The translations under genes and the position numbers were made by a program. Below the pieces are notes generated by a model that saw nothing but the letters and a program-made list of their open reading frames with translations, was not told the DNA's origin and did no database searches. A stretch of 64,000 bases of DNA, taken from positions 930,001-994,000 of the forward strand of contig JADKDD010000001.1 in assembly GCA_016718525.1 (NCBI GenBank), given 5' to 3'. Positions 34,145 to 39,518 of the stretch are shown here, piece after piece. Origin of the DNA: Rhodocyclaceae bacterium (GTDB lineage Bacteria > Pseudomonadota > Gammaproteobacteria > Burkholderiales > Rhodocyclaceae). Numbering within the stretch: position 1 is the stretch's first letter; every line of letters starts with the position of its first letter.

Positions 34145-36521
34145 CAGGGTGGTGAGGGCTTTGGCGCGCCTGATGAGGCTTGCGGCGGCAGAGCTGTGGC
34201 TGGTGTTCCGCGAGCGTGGTGAGGTTGATTTCGTCGAATTGTCGAGTCGAGCTATTGGCGCGTTGGGGAATGACCTGGATCCATCCGAACTCGGCCTGCG
34301 CCTCGACTATGGAATCAGGCACCTGTTGGTGGACGAGTTTCAAGATACCAGTCCGATGCAGATCGAGTTGCTTTCCCGCATGACGGCGGGATGGGAGCCG
34401 GGCGACGGGCGAACCTTGTTTGTGGTTGGTGATCCGATGCAATCGATTTACCGGTTCCGCAAGGCCGATGTTGGTTTGTTCCTCAGGATTCGTGAATGCG
34501 GGATTGGTAATGTCCGGTTAACCCGCTTACGACTGTCGCGCAACAATCGTTCCTGTCGCGAAGTTGTGGTGTGGATCAATCAAAGTTTTCCTCTGATTTT
34601 TCCTGGTGCTGACGATCCACTACGTGGCGAAATTGCTTATCGGGATTTTGTTGCCACGCGCGACTCCTTAGCCGACGCGGGCGTTACCGTGCATCCGGTG
34701 CTGGTTGCCAAATCGGCCGCAGCGTTTGAAGCAGCGCGCGCTGAAGCCGAAGCCATTGTGGAAACGATTGCAGCTGAATGGACTGCTGATCCGGGCCGCA
34801 AAATTGCCGTATTGGTTAGCGCGCGCAATCATCTGGCCGAACTGGTGAGGACGATGCGCAGGTGCCATCCCGAATGGCCTTACTCGGCGGTGGAGATTGA
34901 AGCCCTGCTGGATCGCCAGCCCGTGCAAGATTTGATTTCATTGACGCGGGCGTTGCATCACCGGGCGGATCGACTGCATTGGCTGGCGATATTGCGTGCG
35001 CCCTGGTGCGGACTGGTGTTGGCGGATCTGCATGCGCTCGCCAGCGATGATCATCGCTCAACGTTATGGACGCTGATGAACGATGCTACGCGGGTGGCTC
35101 GACTGTCTGCGGACGGCCAACATCGTCTTTTGGCTATCAAGACGGTGCTGAGCGAAGCCTTGGCGGGGCAAGGGCGCCAGACGAGGCGGCGGTGGATTGA
35201 AGATACGTGGAAGAAAATTGGCGGCCCCGGTTGTTTGAGCAGCACTAGCGATCTTAGCGATGTTGAAGCTTACTTCTCGCGGCTCGACCAGCTCGATGCC
35301 AATGGTCAGTTCTCCATTGATAGTCTTGAGACTGATATGGAAAAACTGTTTGCCGCGCCGGACAGCCGGGCCGACGGCCGTTTGGAACTGATGACGATCC
35401 ACAAGGCCAAAGGCCTGGAGTTCGATACCGTAATCCTGCCCGGATTGGACCGGCGTAGCCGCGCCAATGACCCGCCGCTATTGGCCTGGGATAGCTTCCC
35501 CATGGACGATGGTGAACAACTGTTGGTGGCACCGTTGAACCGGCGTGCGGCAGCGAGCACCGATGGCCCGAGCGCCTACGACTACCTGCAGCAAATGGAA
35601 GCGGAGCGTAAGGGCAATGAAGCCGCACGCGTCCTCTATGTGGCGGCCACGCGCACGGTACGGCGATTGCACATTTTCGGCGTTTGCAAGATTGATCAAG
35701 AGGGGCAGTTGGTGGCGCCACAAAAGGCGACCGGGCTCGCCCGGTTGTGGCCGGCCGTGCAGGAAGAATTTGAACGGGCGATCGAGGACGGCTGGTTGAT
35801 AAAGACAAGCGCCACTGAGCAGCCCTGGGATGATGCGTTCATCGATGAGGATGATGAGACGACGGCTGAAATGGCTGAATTCGTCCCGGCGTTGGTGCGT
35901 CTGAAAACGCCCTACATTCCACCCCGCCAGTGGGAAGCCCCGTTGCTTGCTCTACCAGTTGCCGAAACCGGCTTCAGTTCAGATCAGACCTTGGCGGCAA
36001 CGATCGGGATCTTGGCACATGCCTGCATGGAACAAATTGTTGCCGATTCCGCCGCGTGGACGGTATCGCGCATCGAAGGCATGGGGCCGAGTCTGAATCG
36101 ATGGTTAGCAAGTCGCGGTTGCAACGCAGCCGATGCGATCACCGCCGCAAGGCGAGTGATGGAAATGTTGACCGTCACACTGACCAGTCAGGATGGTCAA
36201 TGGGTACTGGCTCGCCATGAAGATGATGCCGCAGAATTGGCCTTGTCTACCACTGCGTTATGGGAAGCCGACGATGGCAGCATGGGTGCTCCGCAAACCC
36301 GTGTAGTTGATCGCAGCTTCATCGACGGCGGCGAGCGCTGGATCATCGACTACAAAACCGCGGACCTTGGCACGGATGCGGATATCTATTCGTTGCGGGA
36401 ACATGCGGAACGCTATCGCCTGCAGCTGGAACAATATGCCCGTCTGTTTCAGTCAGAAGCACGACCGATTCGCAAGGCGATCTTCTATTTGGCCCACGGG
36501 AAGTTGGTGGAGTTGGAATGA
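34011..36521 (+). CDS. UvrD/RecB-like helicase, main and C-terminal part (frameshifted)
   Basis: Second part of the same helicase. Homology starts at about GACGCGATG (34048 onward: DAMLEVLADLTAPQVLALQR). Motif II is HLLVDEFQDTSPMQIELLSRM, motif III FVVGDPMQSIYRFRKADVGLF, motif IV LSRNNRSC, motif V LMTIHKAKGLEFDTVILPGLD and motif VI NEAARVLYVAATRTVRRLHIFG. The C-terminus carries a RecB-like nuclease remnant region with RWIIDYKTADL. With the RecB-like gene upstream it would form an AddAB-type double-strand break resection complex. The first 12 residues of this frame are not homologous, so this is not an independent gene start. Confidence 0.82.
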   Translation: MDFRLAKRARHKKDAMLEVLADLTAPQVLALQRIRRLPRFTHDNDRVVRALARLMRLAAAELWLVFRERGEVDFVELSSRAIGALGNDLDPSELGLRLDYGIRHLLVDEFQDTSPMQIELLSRMTAGWEPGDGRTLFVVGDPMQSIYRFRKADVGLFLRIRECGIGNVRLTRLRLSRNNRSCREVVVWINQSFPLIFPGADDPLRGEIAYRDFVATRDSLADAGVTVHPVLVAKSAAAFEAARAEAEAIVETIAAEWTADPGRKIAVLVSARNHLAELVRTMRRCHPEWPYSAVEIEALLDRQPVQDLISLTRALHHRADRLHWLAILRAPWCGLVLADLHALASDDHRSTLWTLMNDATRVARLSADGQHRLLAIKTVLSEALAGQGRQTRRRWIEDTWKKIGGPGCLSSTSDLSDVEAYFSRLDQLDANGQFSIDSLETDMEKLFAAPDSRADGRLELMTIHKAKGLEFDTVILPGLDRRSRANDPPLLAWDSFPMDDGEQLLVAPLNRRAAASTDGPSAYDYLQQMEAERKGNEAARVLYVAATRTVRRLHIFGVCKIDQEGQLVAPQKATGLARLWPAVQEEFERAIEDGWLIKTSATEQPWDDAFIDEDDETTAEMAEFVPALVRLKTPYIPPRQWEAPLLALPVAETGFSSDQTLAATIGILAHACMEQIVADSAAWTVSRIEGMGPSLNRWLASRGCNAADAITAARRVMEMLTVTLTSQDGQWVLARHEDDAAELALSTTALWEADDGSMGAPQTRVVDRSFIDGGERWIIDYKTADLGTDADIYSLREHAERYRLQLEQYARLFQSEARPIRKAIFYLAHGKLVELE

Positions 36522-36556
36522 TGCAGAGAGCCAAACACTTGCGTGCTCTTAGACAA

Positions 36557-36615
36557 CAGCGTCCTACCAGCACCATCTGGCAAAGTGTTGAGAAAAAACC
36601 GTGGTCTGTCCCCTA
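36557..36615 (-). repeat. Composite repeat, left end of island
   Basis: Minus-strand copy: GGGGACAGACCAC motif at 36597-36615, 15-nt spacer, then CCAGATGGTGCTGGTAGGAC and GCTG at 36557-36581. It begins 36 bases after the stop of the UvrD-like gene. Confidence 0.75.
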
Positions 36616-36798
36616 ATATTTCTGTTGGTTTTGCGCGGCGCGAGGCTAAGAGCACCAAGCGCTGGAGCTTTGGCGGTGGCAGTGACGATTTACTCGATAG
36701 GGGTAATAGCAGTGATGTGCTGGGTGGTCATACGGTTCGCCAGATCAAACTTGCCAGTTGGTGCTGGCGACACGCCGTCAAATCTGACCGAACCATGA
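36601..36798 (+). CDS. Possible 65-aa hydrophobic reading frame, doubtful
   Basis: GTG-started frame with two hydrophobic stretches (PLIFLLVLRG and ALAVAVTIYSIGVIAVMCWVV) and a repeat-encoded C-terminus LPVGAGDTPSNLTEP. The repeat frame VGAGDT is the one also used in lpxD and rseP. No ribosome site is seen and the start lies inside the left composite repeat. It may be a decayed membrane-protein fragment or chance; it is the only coding signal in the 300-bp gap 36522-36823, which otherwise holds repeats. Confidence 0.2.
   Translation: MVCPLIFLLVLRGARLRAPSAGALAVAVTIYSIGVIAVMCWVVIRFARSNLPVGAGDTPSNLTEP
36753..36778 (+). repeat. Repeat copy in leader of first secreted protein gene
   Basis: GCCAGTTGGTGCTGGCGACA then CGCCGT, matching the consensus exactly. 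It begins the 77-bp segment 36753-36829 that is identical to 38042-38118. Confidence 0.9.
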
Positions 36799-36827
36799 AT
36801 GACACAAATTGGAGGATTGCCGCATGA
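36795..36827 (+). CDS. 10-codon leader ORF overlapping the next start (ATGA)
   Basis: MNDTNWRIAA, with its TGA overlapping the ATG of the following gene. The GGAGG ribosome site of the main gene (36811-36815) lies inside it. It is identical before the second paralogue. The first residues resemble the starts of the truncated partner frames (MNNTDIQSW), so it may be an internally deleted partner gene rather than a designed leader peptide. Confidence 0.4.
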   Translation: MNDTNWRIAA

Positions 36828-37936
36828 AACGACTATCTGTTTTTATCGCCACGGCCTTGATTTATTTGCATGTGACAGTAGCCTTTGCTGATGACGTCAT
36901 GCTTGCTCCGACCGAGAACGATATCGCCATGGTTAAGGACAAGTGGCTTGAAAACCATTGCTCCGCGGGACTCAATCGAGATCAATTTCAATTGTGCTTG
37001 CGAGCGTATGTAGCAAAGATGGAACCGCTTGACCCTAGTCGACGTGAGCAGTTTGGCGAGCAATACGACCCGCAAAAATGGTACGCCTGCATGCAAGAGC
37101 GCGGCGGTAACTATGGGTTTTCAAACTGCGAACAATTTCGTCTTCGTCGAATTGAAAACCCCGAATATTGGCCCTATCCAGAGGTGCCGGCGATGAAGTG
37201 GCCTGAGCCGCCGACACCATCGGTCTATGAGCAACTGAAGAAGAAGTACTTGGTGGTGACTTCCGAAGAGTATTTCAAATCACTATGCGCGGAGGAGGCG
37301 GGGGAGTTTGTTTATCGCACCGTGGAGAACGTGGAAGCGATTTATCAAATACGCCCACGCATTGTTGAAGGCGGCAATGTTAGGCAGGAAGATCGGTATG
37401 TGATCGAGGCACCGTATTTCCATGAAGTTTGGGACTCCGCCCCGGGAGGGACGTTTACGAGCAACTTGCTCGGATACCATTTTTTTGAGGTGTCGTCACA
37501 TCAGGATGGACGGATTCGCTATGAAAAATCGCGTCACTATGATCCATCGATGAGTCCGTCACCCTTGCACGGCGAGCCGTTTTCTAGATTTTTTAAGGGG
37601 GATAGCAACAAGAAATTGTCCTCAACAAAAAAGGAACACTCTGATCAACTTCGGAGTCGCTTTGGATTTACGTGGAGAGGCATCAATCGCTTTGAGGATC
37701 GTAAAAACGGAATTGCGGGAGGTGAGCTGGCAGTCGTTGACCTCAAAACGGCAGAGATTCTTGCCATCAAACGATCATTTAATTTTGCTAAAGGCGCGCG
37801 TACTAAAACTGGCCTTTTTTGGGCTGGAAGCCAAGTTTGCCCGCAGGACAGCAACGATACGTTCCGTGTTCATGAATTTCTAACCAAAGTGCTGAAACCT
37901 ACCTCATCTAACCAACTTCCGGGAGCACTCGAATGA
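36824..37936 (+). CDS. Secreted protein of unknown function, tandem paralogue 1
   Basis: A 370-aa protein with a signal peptide (MKRLSVFIATALIYLHVTVA then FADD), so periplasmic or secreted. The mature part has several Cys (SAGLNRDQFQLCLRAY, WYACMQERGG, FSNCEQF, SLCAEEAGEF, QVCPQ). It shares with paralogue 2 the motif IENPEYWPYPEVPAMKWPE then PPTPSVYEQLKKK, KTVENVE/RTVENVE with YxIRPR, and near the C-terminus FGFTWRGI followed by DRK and GIAGGELAVVDLKTAEILAI. I do not recognise a catalytic motif and assign no function. The ATG at 36824 has GGAGG 8 bases upstream; a GTG-type start at 36809 is less likely. Its stop overlaps the partner fragment as ATGA. Confidence 0.75.
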   Translation: MKRLSVFIATALIYLHVTVAFADDVMLAPTENDIAMVKDKWLENHCSAGLNRDQFQLCLRAYVAKMEPLDPSRREQFGEQYDPQKWYACMQERGGNYGFSNCEQFRLRRIENPEYWPYPEVPAMKWPEPPTPSVYEQLKKKYLVVTSEEYFKSLCAEEAGEFVYRTVENVEAIYQIRPRIVEGGNVRQEDRYVIEAPYFHEVWDSAPGGTFTSNLLGYHFFEVSSHQDGRIRYEKSRHYDPSMSPSPLHGEPFSRFFKGDSNKKLSSTKKEHSDQLRSRFGFTWRGINRFEDRKNGIAGGELAVVDLKTAEILAIKRSFNFAKGARTKTGLFWAGSQVCPQDSNDTFRVHEFLTKVLKPTSSNQLPGALE

Positions 37937-37974
37937 GCGATATTCACGTTTGGTATAACTTTGCCCTCAGGAAA

Positions 37975-38032
37975 AACAGGGGACAGACCACAGTTCAGCG
38001 AAGGAAAACAGGGGACAGACCACGGTTCAGCG
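37975..38032 (+). repeat. Tandem duplication of the GGGGACAGACCAC motif
   Basis: Two 26-bp units, 37975-38000 and 38007-38032, differ at one base (CCACAGTT against CCACGGTT) and are spaced 32 bp apart. The second leads, after 8 bases, into the palindromic repeat at 38041. The motif resembles GGGGACAGACCAC sequences common in environmental proteobacterial intergenic repeats. Confidence 0.85.
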
Positions 38033-38040
38033 TCAATTCT

Positions 38041-38067
38041 CGCCAGTTGGTGCTGGCGACACGCCGT
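38041..38067 (+). repeat. Palindromic repeat, central island copy
   Basis: CGCCAGTTGGTGCTGGCGAC then ACGCCGT, a full consensus copy with a perfect 6-bp stem and 6-nt loop. From 38007 to 38057 it matches the right-end composite of the island with a single mismatch. Confidence 0.92.
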
Positions 38068-38083
38068 CAAATCTGACCGAACC

Positions 38084-38116
38084 ATGAATGACACAAATTG
38101 GAGGATTGCCGCATGA
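38084..38116 (+). CDS. 10-codon leader ORF, second copy
   Basis: Identical MNDTNWRIAA frame overlapping the start of paralogue 2 as ATGA, part of the 77-bp duplicated leader. Same interpretation as the copy at 36795. Confidence 0.4.
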   Translation: MNDTNWRIAA

Positions 38117-39222
38117 AATATCTTGAATTCAAATTTCTGATTCAGTCCTTTGGGGTCTTCGCGGTCGCGCTGTCTTCTTGCGCCGGATTCGCGAATGCTG
38201 CAGCTTCGTCAAAAGCTGCAACCGCCTTGAGAAACGCAGTTGATGACGGCTGTAACAGTTATGCGTTGTCGCTTGGTCAGTACACGGAGTGCATCGAGCA
38301 GCGAGCAAGAGAACTGCCGCCGCTTGATCCCGCAAAGCGCGAGCATTTTGGTGAGCTATACGATCCTGCGCGCTATTTGCAATGCAAGAAGGATGGCTAT
38401 CGCAACGACATGGGGTGCGATCGATATGCTTTGCGACGAATTGAGCAGCCTGAATATTGGCCGTATCCAGATGTCCCACCGATGAAGTGGCCGGAGGCGC
38501 CGACACCGTCGGTCTATGAGCAGCTGAAGAAAAAGCATTTGGTGGTTACTGCCAAAGATTACTTTGAGGCGCTGTGTAAGGCGGAGGCGGGGGAGTTTAT
38601 TTTCAAGACCGTTGAAAACGTTGAAGGTATTTATGAGATTCGCCCGAGCCGGAGATCGACAGATCTTGAATTTCAAGATCGGTATGTCCTTGAGGATCCG
38701 TGGAATGCATCGTCCTCCCGCTGGAGAATTTTTCAGAGTGATGCCAAATATTGGGAGTCTTTTGGGAATCACTTCGTGCAGCCGAATCATGGCAAATTTC
38801 AATTTGCTGAGACGCCAATTACAGCCGAGCGGAAGTTTTCGTCACGACTAGTTCACGCGTATCGATATTCGGACAAAAGCACAGCACGCACAATTACATC
38901 AGTCTTGGATGGAAAATTCGTTCAGATCCCGTATGTAGTTGCTTGGAAAGAGATCAAGAACGTAACTGCAAATTTCGGATTCACATGGCGTGGCATTCAA
39001 CGACCACATGACAGAAAAATGGACATTGCTGGCAGCGAGCTTGCAATTGTCGACCTTCGGTCAAACGAAATCATCGCGCTTCGACGTGACTTCGTGCAGA
39101 CCGGCAAATCAAGCAACACATTTACTGGGGTGAACTGGGAAACTGCCGCACCATGCGGTTGGCCAAAAATGGTTTTGCCTAGCGACTTCATCAACAAAGT
39201 ACTGAAACCTCACGCACGTTGA
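38113..39222 (+). CDS. Secreted protein of unknown function, tandem paralogue 2
   Basis: A 369-aa relative of the preceding secreted protein with a longer signal region (KFLIQSFGVFAVALSSCAGF then ANAAASS); the Cys in LSSCAGF could be a lipobox-like site but the fit is weak. The most conserved part is QPEYWPYPDVPPMKWPE, PTPSVYEQLKKK, YFEALCKAEAGEFIFKTVEN and YEIRPS; the C-terminal block FGFTWRGIQRPHDRK, GSELAIVDLRSNEIIALRR is also shared. The middle regions diverge strongly, which suggests selection for different partners or relaxed constraint, although the 5' leaders are identical. Start chosen at the ATG with GGAGG upstream. Function unknown. Confidence 0.75.
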   Translation: MKYLEFKFLIQSFGVFAVALSSCAGFANAAASSKAATALRNAVDDGCNSYALSLGQYTECIEQRARELPPLDPAKREHFGELYDPARYLQCKKDGYRNDMGCDRYALRRIEQPEYWPYPDVPPMKWPEAPTPSVYEQLKKKHLVVTAKDYFEALCKAEAGEFIFKTVENVEGIYEIRPSRRSTDLEFQDRYVLEDPWNASSSRWRIFQSDAKYWESFGNHFVQPNHGKFQFAETPITAERKFSSRLVHAYRYSDKSTARTITSVLDGKFVQIPYVVAWKEIKNVTANFGFTWRGIQRPHDRKMDIAGSELAIVDLRSNEIIALRRDFVQTGKSSNTFTGVNWETAAPCGWPKMVLPSDFINKVLKPHAR

Positions 39223-39234
39223 AAAGAGAAAGCA

Positions 39235-39447
39235 ATGAACAATACAGACATTCAAAGTTGGTACAAATTCTCGAAAATCCAAATCGTTGCGGAGAGCTAT
39301 CTGGATTTATTCATAGAAGGAGGAGAGTCACTTTCGGAAGCTATTCAGCGCCAGCGAACAACAGGGGACAGACCACAGTTCAGCGTCAATTCTCGCCAGT
39401 TGGTGCTGGCCACAGGCCGTCTAGCTTCAATTTCGATTGCAGCTTAA
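39235..39447 (+). pseudogene. Truncated partner gene 2, fused to the right-end repeat
   Basis: Reads MNNTDIQSWYKFSKIQIVAE then SYLDLFIEGGESLSEAIQR, then enters the composite repeat (TTGDRPQFSVNSRQLVLAT) in the same frame as the fragment at 37933. About 41 gene-specific codons remain. AAGAGAAAG precedes the ATG, 12 bases after paralogue 2. The start is reminiscent of a class of bacterial lipase-like hydrolases seen beside this secreted family, but I cannot verify that here. Confidence 0.5.
39360..39420 (+). repeat. Composite repeat, right end of island
   Basis: GGGGACAGACCAC motif at 39362-39380, 14-nt spacer and palindromic repeat CGCCAGTTGGTGCTGGCCAC then AGGCCGT at 39394-39420. It is nearly identical to the central copy and inverted relative to the left end. 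The remaining gap to the glnD stop (39448-39518) shows nothing further. Confidence 0.85.
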
Positions 39448-39518
39448 CTCTCGTTTCGCCAAGTAGCGATGCACACAGGCCTTGAGCAACGCTTCCAGCA
39501 CAGGCGACGCGCCTGTTA

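Larger units (their letters stand above)
37933..38076 (+). pseudogene. Truncated partner gene running into the composite repeat
   Basis: Starts MSDIHVWYNFALRKN with an ATGA overlap onto the previous gene, then reads into the repeat (GDRPRFSVNSRQLVLATRRQ) and stops. The start resembles that of the frame at 39235 (MNNTDIQSWYKF). Only about 15 gene-specific codons remain. I infer a former translationally coupled downstream gene cut off by the repeat. Confidence 0.45.
36557..39420. mobile_element. 2.9-kb island bounded by inverted composite repeats
   Basis: Left end, on the minus strand: TAGGGGACAGACCACGGTT (36615-36597), 15 nt, then the palindromic repeat (36581-36557). Right end, on the plus strand: CAGGGGACAGACCACAGTT (39362-39380), 14 nt, then the repeat (39394-39420). 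The ends are thus inverted copies of one composite of about 60 bp. A further plus-strand composite, with a doubled first motif, lies in the middle (37975-38067). Between them are two paralogous secreted-protein genes and gene fragments. No transposase is inside. The boundaries are inferred from the repeats; no target duplication was established. Confidence 0.5.

Noticed and set aside
36543..36827. 94-codon frame through the left composite repeat and leader
   Set aside because: Made mostly of repeat sequence in an arbitrary frame with no ribosome site; the hydrophobic frame at 36601 overlaps it and is slightly more plausible.
37975..38067. CRISPR-like repeat/spacer structure
   Set aside because: Only two 26-bp units at 32-bp spacing with a 6-bp gap; no array, and it is part of the composite repeat.
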